A stretch of DNA of 49,174 nt from Lingula anatina (taxonomy: Eukaryota; Brachiopoda; Lingulata; Lingulida; Lingulidae). Below the pieces are notes generated by a model. It did no database searches and was not told the DNA's origin. It saw only the letters and a list, made by a program, of their open reading frames with translations. The position numbers and the translations under genes are program-made. The DNA lies in NCBI RefSeq assembly GCF_001039355.2, contig NW_019773778.1, positions 1 to 49,174 on the forward strand, written 5' to 3'. Below are positions 32,409 through 45,058 of this stretch, in pieces (the first letter of the stretch is position 1; every line of letters begins with the position of its first letter).

Positions 32409-35400
32409 ATATTATACCTTGAAGCAGTAGGTGTGGAACCCCTTGTCACAGCTGTCACATAGTAATAACTCTGCCTCATTATCATCAAGATGGCAGATCT
32501 GGCAGGACTGAAATGAAATTATAAAATTTTATGTCACATAATCTTAAATTTGGTTTTCAACTAGAAAAAATGAAGGAAAATAATACAAAGTCTAAAATCT
32601 GGATGATAAAAACAGAAGTATAGTCGGCAAATTCAAATAAAAAATTTATTTTTCACACCAGAGAACCACAAATCTCAAAAACGACTTTCTTGGTCTAAAA
32701 AGGCTGAAATATGCAGGCAGAAAGAAATGTCCACACCAAGATCAGCTTAAATTTACTGATGTGATGAAATTGAGGTGTAAAATCATTATCTTTCTGTTCA
32801 CAATATACATTTAACAGAATCAGAACTTTGACTTTATTTGTAAACCCAACATCAGAGTGGATTTCTCTTTGGCAAAGGTCACAAACATATAAACATGGAT
32901 TTCATCTTAGTGAAGGTCACATACCACTTTCATTATGCTTTTCTCCCAGGCTATGGCCTTGTTCAGCTGTAGTACACACATCATCAGCTGGGATGGATTC
33001 GTTGCCGAGGTGACAGCCCGTCGCCATAGCAAGAGAGCTGGTGTGGTGTCATCTGTGTCGCTGTCGTCTGAAGAGGACGGACTCTCGTTCCCTGGCTTGG
33101 TCAGCTTGGTCATGTCCAGCTCTGGCCTGAAGGTCAAGTAGAAAAGTGTTAACCAGACAGGCTTTATTGACAGAGAATATCATCCCATTTTGACTATCAT
33201 CTACTTACTCCAACTGTTGTTGTGATATCAACAATCTACACCAGAATATCATGTTAGGAATCTGGCATCCATGTTGCATATTAAACTGCACTTTAATTTG
33301 TCCAAATCATCCTCCAATTGCAGAAAAAATAACATTTAATTTATAAAAGGCATACATGAACAATTCACAGCCAATCTTTGAATTTGGTAGCTAAGCTGTA
33401 ATGCATTGTAATGCTGGTAAGTACAACTAAATTGTATAACCTCACATTTGATTAAACTGTAACTTAAAACAAGGCAGCAAAGCTGTCAAATGTACAGACA
33501 AAGAACAGAAAATAAAGATGCAAATAAGTGAAAAATTAAATTTTCACAAAAAACTGTTAAATTGCCAGAAAAATTTACCAAACAGACTGCGTTGCCTATT
33601 GAAGCTGTATGTTAGACCCATGTTTCTTTCCTGTAAGTTTGAGAACAGTAAGTGACATGATTTCCCTTAAATGGTCAGCATAGGAGCAGTGCNTAAAAGG
33701 AAAACAATTTTGCTTATCAAGCTGTTTTGACGCAATTTTAAATTTTACAACAATTTCAGATGCCAAAAAAAAAAACTTGCTCACTGAAAAACTTCCCCAG
33801 GACTCATGTTTTGTGTAATACTCACGACTTGATGAAGGGAGGCTTCAGATATCTTCTCTCAATGTTGTTCTCTAAATTCACCAGTCTCTCTTTGGCCAGC
33901 TCCAATGGATAGAACTCATCATCCTTCTTAATGATGGTTGTCCTGGAGACCAGCTTCACCTCTTCCTCTTCTGTGGCTTTGGGGGGCAGCTTCCATCCCT
34001 GAAACCATGAGGACACATCACTAATAGGATACACTATAGTGTTTTATATACTTATAGTCTTTACCTATAACTTTTCTGTCCATTGGACACTCATGCTAGA
34101 AGACTTAAAAAACTATCAGTTTAAATAGAAATTAACTTGTCTGCAGCTTAAATCCACAAATAATGGAAAAAATATAAAACATCCACTAAAAGTTGCACTA
34201 GTCTGGTTTGTTGAAGAGCTTTGAAAAATCCAAATTTTTCACAAGTTGGATGCAAAATTAATTTGGTTGTAATCATTTAATATCCTCTCTTCCAGACCCT
34301 CTACCAGGTCAATCACTGTGTACGGTACCTACCTTAACTTGTAAACTGGCATTAAATATTCTCTCCTCCAAACTCTCCACATCCTCTAGGACGGAGATCT
34401 CCAGGTCCAGGGCAGTCTCCGGCAGCCAGAGGTCGTGGGGGTCAGGGTCAGGGGCACCTGCCTCTGTCTGCGAGATCTTCTTGTCCTGGTCTGTGATCTC
34501 CAACTCTGTGGCTGAAGTAATGGGAGACAGAATAACATTTCAGTTTGGCAATTTTTTTTTCTTCTATTTATTTATTTTTAGAGGGGGGTCTTTTTTATGT
34601 TACATGCCATTTATGTATCTGTGTTATTTTTTTCTTTTTTATGTTACTTAATTTTTATTATTATTTTTTTTTTTTTGAAAAAACTTAAAAAAGCATGATG
34701 TGAAAATATCAACTGGTTCATACAAAGTGACCTTGACCTAGGATATAAGTGAATACTACTCAGTTTACCTTCCTTGCTTCCTTTGCTGCAAGCTGTACAT
34801 GCATAGTCGTTGTATTTCTGTACTGTCTTCTGCAGGGCTCTCTCCCTTATCCCTCTCATGTGCAGACACCTCATCACCTGCTTCAGCTGATTGGGGTCTG
34901 TGATCCTCCACCAGCCACGCTCAAGTTCTACAGTGGAAAAAAACATGGATGAACATGTGTAAGTCAGGTACTCTAAACAAAGATGTCATTTAATAATGGG
35001 AGTGTTTTTCTATGGAACCTGCGTACATTTCAAACTACAAATGTTTGCTATCTATCTGTCAGGTTTTGCTGTCTATCCATCAGTTTTTTACAGGCACAAG
35101 AGAGAGAGAGAGCATGGGAGAGAGGCCTACCTTTAGGTATAGGTTTAGGCTCTGAGTGTTGCTTTAAAGCTTCTGCTGGAACCTCTTTGAGCCCTGCCAC
35201 TGTCTCTATTGCACCATGTGACGTACCCTGAGTATCCGGCTTAGAGTTTGGTCCTGAGTGAGGTATTGGACTAGATCCAAACACTGGTAAACCAGGGTAT
35301 GCATAGCCCTGCTGGTTGCCAATCTGGCCCATTTGGAAGCCAGCAAAAGTTGGAGTGGAGTTCAATTTTTGGAATGGACTGAATGCACTATGACTTCCAA

Positions 35401-38400
35401 ATGATGAGGAATGCGAGGTCTCCAGACTAGTCTTTGTTTTAGGAGTACCCGGGCTGTGTACAATTGAGCTGTCGTCGCAGGGAACTCTGGGAATGATGCT
35501 GAACCAGGATTGGTTGATGGGCTCCACACTGTGGTTCTTCATCACCATATCAATTGTGCTGTTCACAGTGGAACTCAGAGTTGTAGTGAGACAAGACGAA
35601 CTAAGAAGGCTCGGTGAGCTAACAAAGTCCTTCTTCAGTATACTGTCAATGCTCATGAAACCAGGCTTTGCAGGGGTGGAGGTCGGAGAGGTCATGCTGC
35701 TGTTCCCTTTACTGTCCATACTCCCTGTCGCCACTTTCAAACTGTTTTCTTCAGACTTTGGCTGAATTAGGTCACTGAACTTGGTAGTGCTTGGCTCCTG
35801 GAGGAACAAATTGGTGCTTGATTTATCCTCACTTTGAGTTTTTTGATCAGGAATGTTGACAGCCCCATTAATTGGCAATGTGCTCATTTCGGTTTTGATT
35901 TTTGGTGATTTACAAGTGGAACCCTTTTCCTTTTTGACATCAGAATTCTCTGCTACTTTGTTCCCTTCCAAATTTTCTGTAACTGACAAAGAACATTTTT
36001 GATCTTCTGTTTTTAAACTATCCTTCTCGTCATCAGTTGGCAGTTCGCTGGATTCTTTCCCCTCAACAAATATTCCTCCACAGTATGGCAGCACCCAGTA
36101 ACGGCGTTTGTAGCGGTCTTGACCAAACGCCATTGCACGTAACTTTTGAGCTGCATCAAATACCTTGTTTCTGTACTGACCTTGTTGCTAAAATATCACC
36201 AAGGAAACATATTAATAATAATAATGGGAATATGCTTAGAGAGAAATTACTGCTAGGCTTGAACATAAAAAAGATAATAACAAGAATACAAAAATGGCAC
36301 GGCGCTATGATACATTGTTAACCTTGATGTCCGAAAATAATTAAGAAAGTGCCAGAAATGGAAAATTGTTAAACATCCTTTAGAATCAGATAGACAGTTG
36401 GAAGTGAATAACTTTCCACTATCTATGCATTTTATTTTCTTTTTTTTTTTTAACATTAAAAAATTAAAGAAGATTTCTGTCATATAACCACTGTAATATT
36501 TCCAAACCTTTGTCAGTTTCTCAATTTTCTTCTCCAATTCCTCTTGTGATACCTGTTCTTCCTCCTGCATGTAAATAGTATGATATTATGACAAAACTTG
36601 AACTTAGAGAAGCCACAAAAGCATCTAATATTTTCTTCTTTCCTTGTAATTTATTTCTTTTATACCTATCAGTCAAAAAACTCATTTGGGCTAAAGACAA
36701 GGAAAACATGATACCACATACTTCAGCATGACATAAATGGTAGGGAAAACATTCAGTTTATTGGCCAAAACAAAACTTATGCTTTATGTACTAAAAAGTA
36801 TTGACACTGTGGCAAGTGGTTTAGTCAGATCAAGTTCCATACCTCATGTTCAGCCTCTGCATCAGCATGGCCCTCTCCCTCTGGACCCTCGCTCTCGTTT
36901 CCACTTTCATCTTCCCCGTCCTCATGCTCATCATCACTGCCCCGCTTGCTGCTCCTGCCAGATGGCGCCACGCTACTGCTGTCATCGTTGTCCATGGTGA
37001 AGATGGAGCTTTCATTGAACATGGTGCTGTCTCCGTTGGTGGTCTCGGCACGGCTGGTGGACGGGGATGTCTTGCCAAACTTCTTGGACTGCAGGTGCTT
37101 CATTCTGTGGTGAAAAGAATTACATGACACAAAATGATAAAGGCTCTTACCTACCCAAGGTATACTTTATTGACCACAGTTACAGTACCTAATTGCAATT
37201 TTCTTTAGTTATGAAACTGGACTTTCTGTCGAATTTGTAAAGCAATGCATTGGTTCGAGTGCACAGATTACTCACAAATTACTTACTTTACTTTTTTTCT
37301 GTCTTTGTTAAATACTACAGAAATTTTAATGATGGGCTATTTATCACAAATTTAATCTTGAATTGGTATTAAATGTGTGTTGCCAAAAACTTTTCTTAGT
37401 GCATGCCTAACCCTGGTTTTTTGTCTGAATAACATTGTGCATATAACCAAAGTGTATATAAACTAATATATCATGTACGGCAGGTTCTTCTGAATACCCA
37501 ATAACTTGGTTCATCACAAATTTCTGGATACTACAACACTAAAGTTACCTTTAGTGGAATATCACAAAATCCTGATATGTTTCTCTTCATTACAACCTGC
37601 AACTAATGTTTTAAAGCTATCGTTTCATCTAATACATAAAACAAGTAAATAAGGAAAGTGGCTGAAATTTAGGGACCTACTTTCTTATTTTTCCTTCCAC
37701 CACCCACTTGTCGCGTCTGAGGTTCGACACTGTGTCAATGTTACGCTCAATTTCACTGAAAAGAATATATTTTTTTTATAAAAAACAGATATTTGAATAA
37801 ATAAATCCATGAATAAATACATGAAATCAAAATAAATACACAATTGCCATTCAGCTTAAGAGAGAATAACAGAAAGATTAGTTAGAACACAAAATGGTAG
37901 GCCCTGCCTCAACCCTCTCCTAAAAAGGAGGAAAATAGTTACAGACCCTTGAGTGATATATACTTCAAAAACTGTTACAAATTACAATTAGTTTTCCAAA
38001 ACATGGTGTAAAAGTGCTGTCAAGGTCTTTTTTATCATCCTGGATCTCTGTGAGGAACTTGCAACATATTCCACCAAAAATATTTCATCATCGCTTGGAT
38101 TCTAAATGTTACAGGTATTCTATCAACAATTATGAAAATTAAAAAGAAAATGACATGATCATAATGTTTTTAACAGTAACTGTCATGACTTTTTTTAGTT
38201 ATATCAAATACTGAAGCCAGATGTGCTGGGAAGAAGATAGAGGGTCACACTCACTTTGTAATAACTTTGCTACACAGCAGTTCGTTGCACAGTGCCCCCA
38301 GCAGTGAGGCCTTCTGGGTACTGTTGAAGGCTTGGTAGGGACGGAACTTCAACTGCTCTGTTAACTGAAAATACAGGAGAAATTCAAATTTACAAACTTT

Positions 38401-41400
38401 GTAGTATTTCCAATAAGGATATGAATTGTAACCAGTGATGTATTATACACGATGTTGATAACTTTCAATGTTGTTATCATGTTTTTAAAGCAGCACCAGT
38501 TTTAACAGTTCTTAATGAAAAGGCCAAATAGTTTAACTGTGAGTCCTTATATTAAGTATGTGTGAACTGGATTTGATAAAAAAAACTATTTTTTAACTGT
38601 AATCATAATTTTTGATAAGGAATTACTGAGAAGTCTAGGGCATACCTCAAGAATATCTTTTTTTTAAATCTACTCATAATTTTTGATAAGGAATTACTGT
38701 CAAGTCCAGGTCATACCTCATCCTGACTCCCATTCCTGGCCACCAAGAAGATTCTCAGAACTTCAGAAATGTTGTTCTCATTCAAATCAACATCTGTTAT
38801 CTTTTCATTCAGCAGTGTGGTTGCCTAAAACCAATCAAAATATGATATTCTTACAGTATGAAGACTATCATTCATTTATTTGAACAATAATGTTTAGGGT
38901 CTCAAAACTTAGTAAAGACCAGCACATCTCTAGTTAAGATATATATTTAGTTCTTATTTTTGCATAAGTTAAATCATACTAATCTCTGAGATAAAGAGAC
39001 AACTCTATTTGAAATGACCAGACTGTCCACCAGCTATTCATGAATCTTGAATGTGACTCACGAGACTAGAACGAGAGCGTGAGACTACTCATACGGTGAC
39101 ACAGCACAAGACCTACATGGAGTAATAATCATGCATAAATTGAATGTTATCATTGCAACATCTTTAATTTCCATCATTACGATACCTCCTTGGGGTTGGG
39201 TACCCCAGGGTCATCCAGAGCAAACTTGAGCAGGTGAGTCATGAGGGAAAGCACTTCTTCCAGCTCCTCTTCATCATTCAACATTCCCATCTGGATTGTG
39301 TTCAGGGAGGGGATGGAGTCCTTGTCTGAAATTCATCATATACGGTGTCAAGTTACACAAAAATACTATAGACTGAAAGTCACACAAAACTTTAAGGATG
39401 AATATTTTATAAGATGATAGACAAATTCACTTAAGTCCACTAAAATGAAGTAAACAACTGCTTCTTTTCCCCGTTGCAGTTTGGTATTTTTGACATTAAT
39501 TTAAATGTGGTAACGAGGTTGCCAGTTATTATTTATAAACTGTTCAAATATCCACTCATTACTATTGCCTACATATACATTTTTCATTACAGCACATAAG
39601 TTGTATAACACAATGTACTCTAACCATATCTATTCTTGAAAGGGTTACAACTACAGGGAATCAAGAAATATAACAAATCTGACAAAGACAGTATAATATT
39701 CAATATGCACCCAATCCTAGAGCATTGCCAAAATTGTGCAGGAATTCCACAACCATGAGGCAGTCTGCAAAGGCTGGCCCTGGTAACTTGACTCCAGGGA
39801 TTCTGTTCAGGGTGGGGAGAGGCTGGAATAAAATATAACAGGCACTTTAACTAAATAAGATAAAATTAGAGTTGTTATTGACTGAAACATATTTATCATT
39901 ATTTCATGTGTGTCACCGACAGCTACTATACAGATAAAATTGTGGAAAAATACACTCATGCTACATAAAGCACACAAAAAATGCTACACATGTAAAACTT
40001 TTGACTGCTCAAATCAATGAAAAACATATAATAATAAGTTAAAGACAATAAATGGGCTATTTGTTACTATAGGGGATAACTTACATAATGACTGAAAATA
40101 TTACCATGGCACCTGTTCCATATGAATATAAAATAACTGGAATTCAGGAGCAATGTCCTCTTAACCAAATGAAAAACACAGATTTTTTTGTTTTAATTTT
40201 TAAAATATTTTTTTTACCTTGGCATCCATCAGCTGCATGTCTTCAACTGGTTTCTTCAGTTCTTTGGCCATTTGGATTTCTAACCTCTTCTGTTCCTGAA
40301 GATGAACAAACAATTATACTTCCTTTATTCTGCATGTATTCCATCAACAAATACAAAACCTCAAATGTACAAGTAAGACAAATATTTCGTCTCTGATGCA
40401 TGGTTTGTTCTTGACCTAAAAGCTGAGAAGAATTTTGACTTCTTCAAGAAATCAATACATATCAAGCTATTTAAGAGGTGAAAATTTTATAAAAATTAAA
40501 TTATGTCTTCCTCAAGGGAGTCTGAAATAATATTTCCAAGCAGTAGGCACTGGCCAGCTCTCAGAAGGCACCCATCTTACCAGCTTCCTCTGCTTGGTCA
40601 GCCTTTTCTCGGCTTTCTTCTCCTCCTTCAGTCTCTCCTTCTCCTCCAGTTTACGCCGGTTCTCCAAGGCTTTGACCAACATCATGTGCTGACGTCGTCG
40701 CTCTCTCTCCTACAATGACAACATCATTGTGAATAAGATGACATTAAAATATTTAACATTGCAGTACATATTATCAAGTTACTTTAATTTACTTCTGAAT
40801 CACTAACTGCAGCACTGATGATAATTCATTTTAAAAACTGGATTAAGGAATTAAGGTTTCTTACTGGGTTTTTCGATATGTATTTTGTTCAGCTGCACAT
40901 ACACACATACATATATGTCCAAGTTTTTTTCAAGTCAATTGCACTTTTTCTCATCCATGAAGACATAATGTGTGATGTTAAAAATGCAATATTCTAAGTG
41001 TTCTCACATACCAAATTTTTTTTATTAAAATTTTTAATTTGACACTGCAGCACAAAGGCTAAACATACATTATCTTCCTGATTTTCCATTTCAATAATAT
41101 TTTTAAATTTTTAATAATTTTAAATATACAAAAATATCTAACTAACTCTGGAAAGCCTAAGAAAATGTTGGTGGGGGAAGGCAAATAAATTCTTCTTTCT
41201 TCATGAACTAATCACTTTGATAATAAAGCTACATAGATCTTTCTGTATATTAAAGGAATAATAACTCTTCATATGAGATCTATATTTCACAATAAAAACA
41301 TTGTGAATAACTCATAGAAATATAATATATTCTGTTTTACCACAAAAACGGCAGTTATAGCTATTTTTTCTGATATCTGAGCTTGTCTTTAGACCACGTG

Positions 41401-44400
41401 ACCTCCATTGATGGCTATACTCTGTTAAAATCTCTTAAGAGAGGTGTAATGTTAGTTTAGGGAAGTCTTTTTTTTTTTTTTTTGTACATTCAGGCTGTAA
41501 TTTCAATAAAACTGAGTTCTAAAAAATTGCCTGAAAGTACTAATGGAGACATGGTACCTCACTGACAGAAGCTTAAACAATCTACTCAAATACAAAGGTG
41601 AAAAATGAAGACTAAGATGGAATAATATACACAGTACTTGGTTTATAAAGTATGAAGAGATCTACTCTCTCTCTTTCTCTCTTTCCTGTCTTCCAAACTG
41701 ACATACAAAACAGCATTTATTCAAAATTTATGTCACTGGCAAAAAAAAAAAAAAATATATATATATATATGAACAATTTGAAAAGGGCAGAAAATATCTA
41801 ATTCATAAAAGCAACAGTGATATAATAGAACCCTGAGTTTCACAATCCTGCTCTTGGCTCTCTGGCATGTTATAGCTATGAGGGGCAGTCTAATCTTATA
41901 ATGACAATGTGTACCAAAGTTCTGCCATCAGAAATGCCAAACTCAGGACGTGTTAGTGAGATATAAAAGTGTGTCAACTCAAACCAGAAATAGCCAAAAT
42001 GACATCACCAGGAGACCATGCATATCATTTTGACTATCCCACACCTCCCCCCCCCCCCCCAAATCCCTCACCCCAATGCCGTCTTGGGAAAATAAATATA
42101 ATGCCATCAGTTGAGCAATTTTTGGTCTGAATGCGTGTAAATTAAGAGGTAAAGTTACATACCAAGGTAAGTACCATGTTAGCATACAGCTGCCTCTCTA
42201 CTTCCTGAGCAGCAAAGGGGGGAAAACAGACAAATCAAACATCAGAACACAGAAACAGCCAGCAGAATGTCTGACAAAATAAGTCTTCCAAATGTAAACA
42301 CAATATACCCAAGTAGAACAGAATTGTAAGTGATAATGGAAACAAACATGATTAAAACAACAGGAATAACATAGAATGGAATACACACGAATGGTGCAAC
42401 TTTCAGCCATCACCTTGCCATGCAAACATAAAAAGCCCCTAATAATGTTTCACGCCTGGGGACTTATCATGCTTTATGATAATGTACTTAGATACCCATT
42501 TACTTTGATTGGTTGGTTATATGATTATGTTTTCTTGAATCTGATTGATCAGTTGAGTGATTGATGGTATGTTTACTCAACTGTGATTGGTCAAAAACAA
42601 TCGATTACATCAATTAATGCTATGTTTAGCAATTTTAGTGGATACTCAGTGGGGATTTTTTAATTCCGAAATGTGGCAATAAAAAGTCAAGAACTACCAC
42701 ACAGATGAACAGAAATAAGACAATGTAGCATCCAAATCATGGGCAATTTTTTTTCCTCCTCACCCCCTTTATTTCATGATTATATTTTTGCAGTAACTGT
42801 TATTCAGATGCTGCACATACCAGTCACCAATATATCTCTATTGTGGTGTCCTTTACACTCCGCCATGCTTCTCATCCTCTCAATATTCTATTTCCACAAA
42901 AATAAACAGCTGCCTTTCCTACTCTAAGACTTCCTCTTTCCTCTCTCTCTCTTTCTTTCTCTCTCTTTCTCTCTTAAAAATTATCAGAAAAATTGAAAGA
43001 AAAATATTTTGGGGCATACTTTCTTCTTGGTTCATTCACCTCAATATAGGAACTTCAAACATTACCTGTTCCTGATGGTAGCATTGAGAGCCATCACCAT
43101 CACACCCTCCCCCCCCCCCTTTTTTTTTTTACTAAACCTAACAACTGGAAAGTCGAAAGAAAAGATTTCACAGCACGGAAAGATGCATGCTTAAGTTTAT
43201 CAGCAGGTTGACAAGGCTGTTGTTTTACAAGTGGAATTTTAAAAAAAATCCCTTTGTAAATACTAAAAGTGGGAAAAATCAAAAACAGGCCAAGCATATA
43301 TAACATTTAGTAAATTCAATATAGTTCCAATATATATCAGTCTTAAGTATGCTATAACTAATCAGCATACATCTGGTTAAAAGAAAAGGATTTATTCAGC
43401 TTGGAAGCAGGATTTGTTATAGATTTCCCACATAAAACCAGCCTCATTGACTTCCCTGCTGCCCTGCTTCACCCCCACCTCCAGTGACCCCACCCCCACC
43501 TCCAGTGACCCCACCCCCACCTCCACAATGGGAAGACCATTTCCGTGACAGAAGTGACCCAAGGGGGCACGTGTCTCTAAGGGGGGTATGGATGTGCAGG
43601 GCAGTTTAATAAGTGGACTGCCTGGAAGATTATTGTCTAGTATATCATATATCTGAAGATCTAATGTCAAAATATGCATGCCTGTAGGCAGGGGGGGTTC
43701 GGGGGATTCGAAAGAACCGCCCCTTTTGCTGGGAAAAGGTCCACTGTGGGTAAAATTTGATCTAGGTACGTTAAGTTTTTATGGGAAAAGGTCCACTTTT
43801 TCAGAAAAAGAACCCCCCTTTTGAAATTGCTGGCTATGGGCCTGATATGTCTATTTTGTTTAGGGAGAACATCCCAGAAAGCATTTATCTAGAGGGACAG
43901 ACTCTGCGTTTGGGTGTGTGAGTATTGTTCCAGAGTAATATAACAGATAATGCATACAAAACTATATATATATATATATGTTGGATAAATAAATAGATAG
44001 ATAGATCTACATCCTAGCATGCTATGATAACCACCTACCAAATTAAGTACAAACATCATGTGTTGTTGCCGTTCCCTTTCCTAAGGGTGATGATGAAGTT
44101 GCATTAAAAAAAAAAGAGAAGAAGAAAAAAACAGTGAATTTTATGACGGAATCTTGCCAAGAATTCTTCCCATCACAGGCCAAGAATAAAAGTACTACAC
44201 CACAACACAGAACATTCAAAAATGCACAAACAACTGACAGAGAAAATGAAATATTTGTTGACAAAATATGTAAATCCTGAAATCAAGACTTCTCTTTGGA
44301 ACAGACAGGCAACAAATATTGAGACAGACAAGTGGGCACATTGAAGTGGGAATTAGGAGGTACATTCAACATGATTCAGACTCAACTTCTTAAAAATCCA

Positions 44401-45015
44401 CCATCTTCCTAATTTACTCAAAAGAAAAATAAAAATAAAACTTCTCTTCTGTCACCGAAAGTCACACTTAATAATAAGCCGGAGAATTAAACAAATGTTT
44501 ATCCATATATTTCACCCTCTTTTAGTGCATCCAAAATCTTTTGTACGTGGAAGAAGGAATGTGATCCTATGACATTCATAAATGACATAAAAAAGCTCAT
44601 TATTAGGGCATAATAATTGGCATGCTTTCTGGTGCAGAATATTTTTTTTGCTCACTCCACTGAAGCTTGGTGGAACAGACTGTTGACAAACTAGCAAAGG
44701 GTAGGTTTCAGAAACAAGTGAAAGCTATGTACTACGACTTCTGAAAGCTTCATGCTAACATCCATTGCATGCAAGATCACATTTGACAGTTAATAAATAA
44801 ATGTTTCAAAATCAAATATACCAGGAGATATAAACTTGTGCTATGTAGAATTGGTAGAAATTTATTTGTGGAAGGGAACTCAAAGAAACAGTTTAGCAAT
44901 TTAGGGGAGACCAAACGCCCATGATTCAAAGATTCATTTTTCTAAAATTTAATTGAAGATTTGAACCAAACAAAGACAATTGCATATTTATAGACATACA
45001 AAATTAACGAATGAA

Positions 45016-45058
<43 letters not shown>

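Noticed and set aside
43392-43679. Antisense 95-codon open frame over the C-rich minisatellite
   Set aside because: Low-complexity (VGVGSLE repeats), in a BAZ2 intron, with no family similarity or splice support.
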